Assembly (NCBI RefSeq): GCF_000014005.1
Contig: NC_008009.1
Coordinates: forward strand, 682,001 to 746,000
Reading direction: 5' to 3'
Origin: Candidatus Koribacter versatilis Ellin345
Lineage (GTDB): Bacteria; Acidobacteriota; Terriglobia; Terriglobales; Acidobacteriaceae
Length of the DNA stretch: 64,000 nt
Of this stretch, positions 34,784 to 42,300 are shown one piece after another. How positions within the stretch are numbered: position 1 is the stretch's first letter; every line of letters begins with the position of its first letter. Position numbers and translations under genes: made by a program. The notes beneath the pieces were generated by a model. The model was not told the DNA's origin. It saw only the letters and a program-made list of their open reading frames with translations, and did not search any database.

Positions 34784-35107
34784 ATGAGTTCCCCCGGGCC
34801 TCTGTACCGACCTTTTGACCGGCTCGTCCACATCGAGATCAGCGGCCGCGTTTTCGAGGTCCCGGAAAATAACACTCTCCTTCGCGCCCTCCAATACCTT
34901 TCCCCCGAAGATGTCGCCATGGGTCGCTTCTGCTGGAACGAAGACTGCCAGTACTGCCGCGTGAGCTATGACACCGGTGAGGGAACTGCCAAGCGCGCCG
35001 CCCTGGCGTGCAAAGTGGGCGTACAGGATGGAATGCGGCTTCAGGAACTGAGCCTGGAATTGCGGTATTGCCTGCGGGCACTCAAGCTGCCCAGCGTCAC
35101 CGAATAA
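34784..35107 (+). CDS. Small [2Fe-2S] ferredoxin-like protein
   Basis: A 107-aa protein with a plant-type ferredoxin cysteine pattern: C50-x4-C55-x2-C58-x17-C76 (RFCWNEDCQYCRV, then ALACKV). The N-terminal beta strands (VHIEISGRVFEVPENNTLLR) match the Fer2_4-type fold found in subunit G of NADH dehydrogenase and in the small subunits of sarcosine oxidase or formate dehydrogenase. No electron-transfer partner is adjacent, so its role is open. Confidence 0.7.
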   Translation: MSSPGPLYRPFDRLVHIEISGRVFEVPENNTLLRALQYLSPEDVAMGRFCWNEDCQYCRVSYDTGEGTAKRAALACKVGVQDGMRLQELSLELRYCLRALKLPSVTE

Positions 35108-35149
35108 AGATTTCCGAACAATTCTGCTGAGCTGCCGTCTTTAAGTTAG

Positions 35150-35713
35150 ATGGACAGCGGAGGCAACGTACTCGCGGTGCGGTTCTGGACGAAGACGTCG
35201 GATGAAACCGCTCTGGAAAGCTGCGTGCGCGAGCACGGACAGATGGTCTATCGCATCGCGTTTTCGGTCTTGCGCAATCCGCATGATGCCGAAGACGCGG
35301 CGCAGGAGACCTTTCTGCGAGCGCTCCGCTCCGGGAGGGTGGAAGACGTGAACGACTCGCGGGCATGGCTGGCCAAAATCGCATGGCGCATCGCGCTGGA
35401 TCATCGGCGGCCGGAAGATTTGGAACTGTCCGCGATCGTGGAACCGGCTTCCGGTGCGGTGAATGCCGAGAGCAGTTTGCTGGCGGGAGAGCGCACGAAG
35501 ATTCTCCACGAGCTCATCATTTCGCTGCCGCGTGATCTTCAGGACGTTGTAACGCTTTCGACGGTGCAGGAACTAAGCGGCACGGACGTCGCCGCGATCC
35601 TGGGAATTCCCGAGGCCTCGGTGAGAACACGTATGCACCGCGCACGCGAGCTAATGAAAGAGAAGTTGCAGTCCAGGTACGGAACCAAGTCCGCGAGAGG
35701 AGAAACAAGATGA
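35150..35713 (+). CDS. ECF-type RNA polymerase sigma factor
   Basis: A 187-aa sigma-70-family protein with region 2 (VYRIAFSVLRNPHDAEDAAQ, then RAWLAKIAWRIALDHRR) and region 4 (LPRDLQDVVTLSTVQELSG, then IPEASVRTRMHRARELM). No region 3 is present, as in ECF sigmas. It overlaps the next gene by four bases; that gene has the size and topology of a membrane anti-sigma factor. Confidence 0.92.
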   Translation: MDSGGNVLAVRFWTKTSDETALESCVREHGQMVYRIAFSVLRNPHDAEDAAQETFLRALRSGRVEDVNDSRAWLAKIAWRIALDHRRPEDLELSAIVEPASGAVNAESSLLAGERTKILHELIISLPRDLQDVVTLSTVQELSGTDVAAILGIPEASVRTRMHRARELMKEKLQSRYGTKSARGETR

Positions 35714-36228
35714 TCGAGACACGCGACAGATTCGATGGCTGGCTCGATACAGCACTCGCGGAGTACTCGAATGTCGAGCCGACGTTGGGATTCGAAAGCC
35801 GCATGCTTGCCGCCGTGCGTGGACGGAAGCAGCGTGCGGTATGGATGTGGAGCACTGGACTCGCAGCAGCAGCGGTGGTTGTGATCTCGTTTCTCACCGC
35901 CCTGAATCAACCGGTGCCGAGTGCACCGCCAGTAGTCAGCGCACGGATCTCCGTTCCCGCGATTGAGCGTGTAACTGCGCAGGCAGCAGCGGAACCAAAG
36001 CAACGTAAAACTCGGCCACAGGATGTTCAAACGTCAATCCGTGGAGTTCCCGTGGTCGCCTCGCCGTTCACGCCGCAAGAAGAGGCCGTTCTACGACTGG
36101 TGCGCAACAGCCGCGCAAAGCAGTTGGCGGGACTGGTCGCGCAGCCACGAGATTTAAGCAAAGAAGTGGATTTGCTGCAGTTCAAAGAGATGGAAATCCC
36201 GGTGCTCGGGAGAGAGGAAGAACAATGA
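35710..36228 (+). CDS. Putative membrane anti-sigma factor
   Basis: A 172-aa protein with a short cytoplasmic N-terminus (about 45 residues; DGWLDTALAEYSNVEPTLGF), one membrane helix (GLAAAAVVVISFLTAL) and a periplasmic tail. It lacks the zinc-binding HxxxCxxC of ZAS-type anti-sigmas. The call rests on topology and the ATGA overlap with the sigma gene. It overlaps the next gene by four bases too. Confidence 0.65.
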   Translation: MIETRDRFDGWLDTALAEYSNVEPTLGFESRMLAAVRGRKQRAVWMWSTGLAAAAVVVISFLTALNQPVPSAPPVVSARISVPAIERVTAQAAAEPKQRKTRPQDVQTSIRGVPVVASPFTPQEEAVLRLVRNSRAKQLAGLVAQPRDLSKEVDLLQFKEMEIPVLGREEEQ

Positions 36229-36716
36229 TTCGTCGTACCGCATTGATCGCCGCTGTGTTCCTGTTTGTCGTCGGAGGGTTCGCGCAGGAAGCGAAAACCG
36301 ATCAGCACGCAAAGTACAAACTGGATTTTGTGCTGAAGCAAATGGACCGCGGCAAGCCGCTCAGCACGCATAACTTCACCATGTCTGCCGAGGCTAGCGG
36401 TGGCTCATCGCAGATACGCACGGGCAATCGCATTCCGGTTGATATCGGTGGCGATAAGGGGCTTCAGTATATGGACGTGGGCTTCAATTGCGACGCCCGT
36501 ATCATCCAGTCCGGTTCGAGCAACGTGGGACTGGAAGTCGGTTGGGAGATCAGCACCATGCCCGGCACGAGCGGTTCCGAAAAGATGGTCCGCCAAGTGC
36601 GCTCCCGCTCCACACCCCTGGTAACGTTCGGCAAGCCCACGGTGGTGAGCAGCGTAGATGACATCAACTCCGGCCAGCAATTCGAGCTCGATGTAACGGT
36701 CACACCCGAGTCGTAG
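36225..36716 (+). CDS. Secreted hypothetical protein of the sigma operon
   Basis: A 163-aa protein with a clear signal peptide (RRTALIAAVFLFVVGGFAQ) and a beta-rich mature part (VDIGGDKGLQYMDVGFNCD). A single Cys remains. No family recognised. The overlapping three-gene arrangement suggests it is an effector or co-sensor of the ECF system. Confidence 0.6.
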   Translation: MIRRTALIAAVFLFVVGGFAQEAKTDQHAKYKLDFVLKQMDRGKPLSTHNFTMSAEASGGSSQIRTGNRIPVDIGGDKGLQYMDVGFNCDARIIQSGSSNVGLEVGWEISTMPGTSGSEKMVRQVRSRSTPLVTFGKPTVVSSVDDINSGQQFELDVTVTPES

Positions 36717-36735
36717 CGGCGGCCTTGCAGCAAAA

Positions 36736-36757
36736 ACGCCTCCTGATTGGGAGGCGT
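36736..36757 (-). terminator. Terminator of the tol-pal operon
   Basis: ACGCCTCC (36736-36743) pairs with GGAGGCGT (36750-36757). The plus strand has AAAAA just before it, so on the minus strand the hairpin is followed by TTTTTG. It terminates the gene at 36780 and could act weakly for the plus-strand operon. Confidence 0.85.
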
Positions 36758-36779
36758 CTGCATTTCTACCGAGTCCCGA

Positions 36780-37664
36780 CTAAGACGGCTTCCTCTTGGT
36801 GGCCGGAGCCGCGCCGCCGCTGAGTCGTGCCAGACGGTCGCGTGCCTGCTGGGCCTCGATCGAACGCGGATAGCGATTGATCAGCGAGCGGAGTTCGCGC
36901 ACACCCGCATCCTTTTGTCCGAGTTCCAGCAACGCAAAGCCTTTCTTTAGCTGCGCAGCCGGCGCTTTATTGCCGCTCGGGTACTGCTCGAGAACCTTGT
37001 CGTAGTCCTTCACCGCGTTGTCGAAGTTTCCTTGCCGATATTCGATGTCGGCGATGTAGAACTGTGCGTTCCCGGCGAGATCGTTATCAGCGTAGAACTT
37101 CATGAAGTCGCCAAACTCACCGCTGGCGAGGTCGTATTTGCCGGCGTTGTAGTCGCGAAGAGCGTTGTTGTAGAGGACGTCAGCCGGAGGCGCTTGATTC
37201 GCCACCGGTGCCCCGCCGCCGCCACCTCCATTGCCTCCGCCGTTATTGGGCATATTGCCGGCGTTGGCATTCAGGTTCTGGCTCTGTTGCGACATGTCGT
37301 CGAGCTTCTTCGACAACGCCGCGACGCGCGCCTTGAGCTCGTCCACCGAATCATGCAGCGACTGGATCTGCCCGCTCAACTGGTCGGCCTTGTTGCCGCC
37401 GTCCTGCTGCTGTTGCTGCAGGGTGCGCGTGAGCGTGTCCATCTGCTGCGTCATCTTGTTCATGTTGTCGGTGCTTTGTTCAATGAGGTTGCGGATCACG
37501 CCCATCCGCTCATTGAACGTAGTCGACATCGCCGTCATCTGGTCCTGCAACTGCTGGACCTGCGTTTGCAGCTGGATGATTTCTTTGCTGACGCCAAACG
37601 AGGGCGCCGGCAGGAACGTGACGGCGACAAGCGCCGATCCGAGAACTACGTGTCGAATTCGCAT
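36780..37664 (-). CDS. cpoB: Cell-division coordinator CpoB (YbgF-like)
   Basis: A 294-aa periplasmic protein at the end of the tol-pal operon. Signal peptide to about residue 24, then a coiled coil (about 28-130; QTQVQQLQDQMTAM), a Gly/Asn-rich hinge, and C-terminal TPRs (about 165-285; LYNNALRDYNAGKYDLASGE, AAQLKKGFALLELGQKDAGV). This is the normal CpoB layout, which coordinates peptidoglycan synthesis with outer-membrane constriction. Confidence 0.93.
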   Translation of the reverse strand: MRIRHVVLGSALVAVTFLPAPSFGVSKEIIQLQTQVQQLQDQMTAMSTTFNERMGVIRNLIEQSTDNMNKMTQQMDTLTRTLQQQQQDGGNKADQLSGQIQSLHDSVDELKARVAALSKKLDDMSQQSQNLNANAGNMPNNGGGNGGGGGGAPVANQAPPADVLYNNALRDYNAGKYDLASGEFGDFMKFYADNDLAGNAQFYIADIEYRQGNFDNAVKDYDKVLEQYPSGNKAPAAQLKKGFALLELGQKDAGVRELRSLINRYPRSIEAQQARDRLARLSGGAAPATKRKPS

Positions 37665-37797
37665 GGCAATGCCTATGTTAGATGCCGAAGTGCTGCTTCG
37701 GAGTAACTAGCTATGTTACGTCAGTTCGACGGCCCAGAAAGTAAAACGCGACGGGCAATCCGTTCCCTATGAGGCCGGACCGCTCGCCGCGTGAAAA

Positions 37798-38538
37798 CTA
37801 CTTCGAGATCACGAAATGTGCGCGGCGGTTCTGCTGCCAGCACTGTTCGTTGCTCTCGGTACAGAAGGGCTTTTCCTTGCCGTAGCTGATGGTGCGAACG
37901 CTCGACGCAGGAATGCCCGCCTGAACAATGGCGTTCTTTGCGGCCGAGGCACGGTTGTCGCCGAGTGCGAGGTTGTACTCGGTCGAACCACGCTCGTCGC
38001 AATGGCCCTCGATGGTGAAGTGAATGTTCGGATGCTGCTTGAAGAAGTTGGCATTCGCCTGCAACACCGCCTGGTCAGCCGCGCGTACCGTGTAGGCATC
38101 GTAATCGTAGTAAATGTCCTTCACGTACTTCGCAAACGCCTGCTGATCGCTGAGGCTGATTTCATCGGGTTGCGATGCGCCGCCCCCTGATACCGTCACC
38201 CGCGCAGTTGCATCCTGCGTGCCACCCGAGCCCTTAGCTACGAGATGATACGTAGTGGACTCAACTGGCGTGACCTGCTTCGAACCATTCGGATCGACCG
38301 AGCCAAGGACATCAATGGTGACGTCAGTGGCGTTGGTGGTCTGCCAGGTCAAAGTAGTCGGCTGGCCGGCGTTGACCGTATTCGGGTTCGCCGTAATGGT
38401 GGCGGTTGGCGCCGGAGCTGGCGGCGGTGGCGGGGCCGCGGGCGGTGGAGTCGGCTTCTTGTTTGAGCAGGCAGATCCCACAATCATCATCGCGAGCACG
38501 ACGACCATCATGGCCCACTTCATGCAGTTGCGATTCAC
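37798..38538 (-). CDS. pal: Peptidoglycan-associated lipoprotein Pal with extra Ig-like domain
   Basis: A 246-aa outer-membrane lipoprotein. The lipobox VGSAC ends at Cys24, followed by a Pro-rich linker, an Ig-like domain (about residues 45-120; NAGQPTTLTWQTTNATDVTI) and the OmpA-type peptidoglycan-binding domain (about 130-245; FTIEGHCDERGSTEYNLALG). Classical Pal lacks the Ig-like insert and is about 170 aa. The start is GTG 38538 with GGAGGAG upstream. The 131-base gap before it carries an imperfect hairpin (38614-38641) that might tune expression relative to tolB. Confidence 0.93.
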   Translation of the reverse strand: MNRNCMKWAMMVVVLAMMIVGSACSNKKPTPPPAAPPPPPAPAPTATITANPNTVNAGQPTTLTWQTTNATDVTIDVLGSVDPNGSKQVTPVESTTYHLVAKGSGGTQDATARVTVSGGGASQPDEISLSDQQAFAKYVKDIYYDYDAYTVRAADQAVLQANANFFKQHPNIHFTIEGHCDERGSTEYNLALGDNRASAAKNAIVQAGIPASSVRTISYGKEKPFCTESNEQCWQQNRRAHFVISK

Positions 38539-38669
38539 TTACTCCTCCAATTCCGAAGGTCGTTGGCCTTCGTTACGCGGGCCATGCCCGCAACCTGGGT
38601 AGTGCATCCAGAGTACCCCAGCGGAGAGCGCTGCCGGGGTATTTCTGCCGAAAAGTCATTTTCGTGCCG

Positions 38670-39998
38670 CTATTTCGAACTCCAGTTCGGCATGCTGTTC
38701 GCACCCGAATTGGTGAGCTGTGTCTGCTGACTCCCGTCGGCAAGCATGCTCCAAATTTCCTCGCGTCCCGACCTACTCGATTGGAACACGACGTGTCGCC
38801 CATCCGGCGCCCACGAGGGAAAGTCGTTCCGGCCGCCGTCGTGCGTGAGCTGTACCCACTGATGGCTGGCGACGTCCATGATGTAGATGTCCTGCGCACC
38901 CGGCGCGCCCGGGCCATAGTGGCGCGTCCACGCGAAAACCAGGAACTGGCCGTTCGGTGACCACGAGGGTGAAATGGCATAACCCTGGTCGGTCATCTTG
39001 ATTACGTTCGAGCCGTCCACATCCATGGTGTAAATCTGCGGAAGCCCGGTGCGTCCACTGACGAAGGCAATCTGCGCGTTCGTCTTGGGGTTCCACGTTG
39101 GTGACGTGTCGGGGCCTTTCACGTTGGTCAGGCGCTTCAAGTTTGCGCCGCTGATGTCCGAGGTGTAGATCTCGGGGTCGCCACTCCGTGAAGAAGAGAA
39201 CGCCAGCCTGTTGCCGTCGCCGGAGAAAGCAGGCGCGGAGTTCGTGCCGCCCAGCCGGGCAAAGTTTACAGAACGTCCCAGTTCCGTGGAGTAGATGCCG
39301 ATCTCCCAGCCGTTGGTCATCCACGAATACGCTACACGCGCGCCATCCGGTGAAGCCCGCGGCGACAGAACGATGGAGCCAAGGTGTGTAATCGGCTTCT
39401 GGTTTGAGCCGTCGTAATCCATGGCCCAAATTTCTTTGTGCCCCGTCCGGGTGCTGATGAAGTAGATCTTCGATTCCGCGATGCCCTGGATACCGCCGCC
39501 AAGCCGGAAGATGATTTCATCGGCAAACTTGTGCGCGATCAGACGCGTGTTCTCGACGGTTGCGCCGTTCTTATACTGCTTACCCAGCACCTGCGGCGTC
39601 TGCGGGTTCTTCACGTCGTAGAGCCAGCCCTGCACCGTGACTTCGTTGTTCGCCACGTTGATGTTGCCGAAGGCCAGCATGCTCGCGTTCGGTGGCGGCG
39701 CCCCCCACGTGTTCAATTCCACCTCTGATGGCTGTCCAGGCGCCTGCGTAGGGTTGAAGCTCTTGGAGACGAGGTCGAACAGTCCCGCCTGGTAAAGGTC
39801 GTTCCACAGCGTTTGGTCGAACGCAGCAGACAGCGACTCGCTGCCCTGTCCGGCCTTGAAGTCGGGAACCGCAAGCCGCACCTTCTCGACGCCGAGGTTA
39901 GTGCCGGTCTTGATCCAATCGGTCTGCGCCGTGAGCGGCAGGCTGGCGATCAAAAGTAGTGCTGGAAGAAAGAGCTTTCTGAGCATTCCGAAACCCAT
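38670..39998 (-). CDS. tolB: Tol-Pal system translocation protein TolB
   Basis: A 442-aa periplasmic protein: signal peptide (LRKLFLPALLLIASLPLTAQ), N-terminal domain (about 30-165) and a six-bladed beta-propeller with repeated PxWSPDG-like motifs (SPRASPDGARVAYSW, SPSWSPNGQFLVF, FPSWAPDGRHVVF). It bridges Pal and TolA. The ATG at 39998 has AAAGGA at good distance. Confidence 0.95.
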   Translation of the reverse strand: MGFGMLRKLFLPALLLIASLPLTAQTDWIKTGTNLGVEKVRLAVPDFKAGQGSESLSAAFDQTLWNDLYQAGLFDLVSKSFNPTQAPGQPSEVELNTWGAPPPNASMLAFGNINVANNEVTVQGWLYDVKNPQTPQVLGKQYKNGATVENTRLIAHKFADEIIFRLGGGIQGIAESKIYFISTRTGHKEIWAMDYDGSNQKPITHLGSIVLSPRASPDGARVAYSWMTNGWEIGIYSTELGRSVNFARLGGTNSAPAFSGDGNRLAFSSSRSGDPEIYTSDISGANLKRLTNVKGPDTSPTWNPKTNAQIAFVSGRTGLPQIYTMDVDGSNVIKMTDQGYAISPSWSPNGQFLVFAWTRHYGPGAPGAQDIYIMDVASHQWVQLTHDGGRNDFPSWAPDGRHVVFQSSRSGREEIWSMLADGSQQTQLTNSGANSMPNWSSK

Positions 39999-40110
39999 GC
40001 CGTCCTTTAACGAGTCTGAACCCACGCGGCGCAGAGCTATAGAAGCGTACAGCGAAACGCGAATTCATGTGACTGAGGGGCGCAATCGAAGCTACGAATT
40101 GCGCACGATT

Positions 40111-40914
40111 CTATCGCTCAAAATAGAACTCTACGGAAACTTTGTTGCCCGAGTAACCGCCGGGCAACGGCCCAAAGGTATCAATGCGCTGCAAAGCGCG
40201 CGTCGCCGAGATATCCAGCGACGGGATTCCACTCGACTGCTCTACCCGTATGTTCGACGGGCTGCCATCACGGTTGATGTCGAATGTGATGTAGGTCCGC
40301 TTGCCCGGAGGTGTATGCGGATCGATTTCATAACGTAGCCAGTTCTCGGTGATTTTCCGCCGCACTGCGTCCACGTAATAGGCGTAATGATTGCCGAAAT
40401 CCCCACCCTGCCCAACCGAAATCCCGCCCTTAGTGGTGCCCATCGCGAAATTCGTACCGGCGTTGCTGTACATCGCACTGGCCGGACCGCCTTCACCGTA
40501 GGGGATCTCGTTGTTCTTCGCTTCTTCCACCGGTTTAGGCTTCTTCACGTCGCGCGGTGCAGGAGGCGCTTTCTGCGGCTTTGTTTTCGCTTGCTTGTCC
40601 GGGATCGCAATCGCCTCCGGCGGCGGCGTTTCTTTCACCGCTGGCGTAGTTTGCGTCAGTCCTTTCGAGTCGTTCGCCAGCACATTCTGGGTTTCTTCCA
40701 CGGGACGCGGCAATGGAATCGCACTGACCAGCGTTGCGCTCATCGCGCCGCCACCGCCCGAGGTGTCGCCACCCCAGTTCTCGCCGGGATGATGGAAATT
40801 CGCCCATCCCGTGAACACGATCACCGCCGTCAAACCGACGTGCATCACCGTGGACGCCACCAGCGACGGCGCCCAGCGTTCATGCTCTTCGAAAATTTCA
40901 GCGCGTACTGCCAT
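40111..40914 (-). CDS. TolA/TonB-like energy-transducing protein
   Basis: A 267-aa inner-membrane-anchored protein. One N-terminal helix (VMHVGLTAVIVFTGW), a Pro/Lys-rich periplasmic spacer (about 75-145) and a C-terminal TonB/TolA domain (about 175-267; YYVDAVRRKITENWLRY, ending VSVEFYFER). Its place between tolR and tolB argues for a TolA role, but it lacks the long helical TolA stalk and by fold is equally TonB-like. It overlaps tolR by 17 bases. Confidence 0.85.
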   Translation of the reverse strand: MAVRAEIFEEHERWAPSLVASTVMHVGLTAVIVFTGWANFHHPGENWGGDTSGGGGAMSATLVSAIPLPRPVEETQNVLANDSKGLTQTTPAVKETPPPEAIAIPDKQAKTKPQKAPPAPRDVKKPKPVEEAKNNEIPYGEGGPASAMYSNAGTNFAMGTTKGGISVGQGGDFGNHYAYYVDAVRRKITENWLRYEIDPHTPPGKRTYITFDINRDGSPSNIRVEQSSGIPSLDISATRALQRIDTFGPLPGGYSGNKVSVEFYFER

Positions 40915-41329
40915 TCTTCTCGCTTAATGGCTGCGTAACGATACTGACGTTGCTCACGCCTGACTGCTTCACCGCGTCCATCACGGTCGCAAAAGCACCG
41001 AAAGGAACGCTCTCGTCGGCGCGCAGGAAAATCGCTTGCCCGCGCGGATCGCGAATCTTCTCGCGGATCTTCTGCGGAATGTCGTGAATGTTGACCGGCT
41101 CGTTGCCGAAGTACACCCGCTGTTGCTTATCGATCGAAATGACCAGCCGTTCTTCCGTGATCTCTTTGACCGTCTTCGTCTTCGGCACCGCAACATCAAT
41201 GCCTGACTGCAGCACTGGCGCGGTGACCATGAACATGATGAGCAGCACGAGCACCACGTCCACGAACGGCGTGACATTGATATCCGACAGCGAACTCTGC
41301 GTGCGGCCTTGTGAGTTAGTGAAAGCCAT
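40898..41329 (-). CDS. tolR: TolR/ExbD biopolymer transport protein
   Basis: A 143-aa protein with the single-helix motif DINVTPFVDVVLVLLIMFMV, whose Asp is proton-conducting, and a periplasmic domain. It starts right after tolQ. Family secure; TolR rather than ExbD is inferred from the operon. Confidence 0.92.
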   Translation of the reverse strand: MAFTNSQGRTQSSLSDINVTPFVDVVLVLLIMFMVTAPVLQSGIDVAVPKTKTVKEITEERLVISIDKQQRVYFGNEPVNIHDIPQKIREKIRDPRGQAIFLRADESVPFGAFATVMDAVKQSGVSNVSIVTQPLSEKNGSTR

Positions 41330-42037
41330 CTAGCGCTCCACCACCTCGACACCGCGTTGCGGCGCCGGCGCGTTCGAGCCGCGCTCCACCGTGTTGAGCA
41401 GTTCGAGACTGAAGTCGTCCATGCGCGCGCCAAACTCGCGGATGTTGTTCATGTACATGTTGTAGAAGATTACGGCCGGAACTGCTGCAAACAAGCCCGC
41501 GGCAGTCGTAATCAACGCTTCCGAAATACCCGGTGCGACGGCGCGCAACGTTGCAGCGCCCGCGTCACCCAGACCGTGGAAGGCATCAATGATGCCCCAC
41601 ACCGTACCGAACAGCCCGATGAACGGCGTGACCGCGCCCGTCGTTGCAAGCCAAGGCAAGCGGCGTTCCAGGCGGGTGAGTTCTTCGCTGGCAGCGATCT
41701 GCGTCGATCGCTGGATCGATGTGACGTTCAGGCGCGGCCCCTGGCGGCGCAACTCTTCGTAAGCGCCTTCAAAGACAGACACCAGCGGGCTCGGCTTGAA
41801 TTGCTCGGCCACGGCAGCGACGTCCTGCATGCGCTGCGCTTTGCGGAACGCACGCACGAAACGGCCACTCTGGACTTTGGCGCGGCGGAACAGCGACCAC
41901 TTCGCCACGACAATGGACCACGAGAACAAGCTGAACAACATGAGGATAAGGAGGACCGCGCGGGCGACCAGTCCAGTATTGCTAAAGAGACTGGTGAGCT
42001 CGCCGGATTGGGCAAAAGCGAGTAGGTGAATTGCCAT
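41330..42037 (-). CDS. tolQ: TolQ/ExbB proton-channel protein
   Basis: A 235-aa inner-membrane protein with three helices (about 20-45, 130-155, 170-195) and the conserved LATTGAVTPFIGLFGTVWGI and APGISEALITTAAGLFAAVPA motifs. Together with TolR it drives the TolA-like protein by the proton motive force. First gene of the tol-pal operon. Confidence 0.93.
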   Translation of the reverse strand: MAIHLLAFAQSGELTSLFSNTGLVARAVLLILMLFSLFSWSIVVAKWSLFRRAKVQSGRFVRAFRKAQRMQDVAAVAEQFKPSPLVSVFEGAYEELRRQGPRLNVTSIQRSTQIAASEELTRLERRLPWLATTGAVTPFIGLFGTVWGIIDAFHGLGDAGAATLRAVAPGISEALITTAAGLFAAVPAVIFYNMYMNNIREFGARMDDFSLELLNTVERGSNAPAPQRGVEVVER

Positions 42038-42149
42038 CTTTTATCAGTCAGGCCGCCGGTTGGGGCGCCTGGCGCGTCGCGGAGCGGGCGCTGGGCCCGA
42101 GGGTGAACAAATGCAGAAGCGATTGAACGCCCTGCCAGAGCTACCGATC

Positions 42150-42155
42150 ATTATA
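42150..42155 (-). promoter_or_regulatory. TATAAT -10 box upstream of tolQ
   Basis: A perfect minus-strand TATAAT lies 113 bases before the tolQ start, without a good -35 at 17 bases. The 42038-42300 gap between divergent tolQ and recN holds nothing else I recognise. Confidence 0.35.
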
Positions 42156-42300
42156 TGCACTTGGACGCGCATTCCTCGGCTTCAGCGCAGGATTCGCAGT
42201 GATTTGTTGTGGACGTTTCTGGTTCACTCCCGTCGAACGCCGTTGTTGCGCTTGGTGGGGCAGTCTCGTGCTATCCTGCGCGAGAAACAAGGGTATTCGC

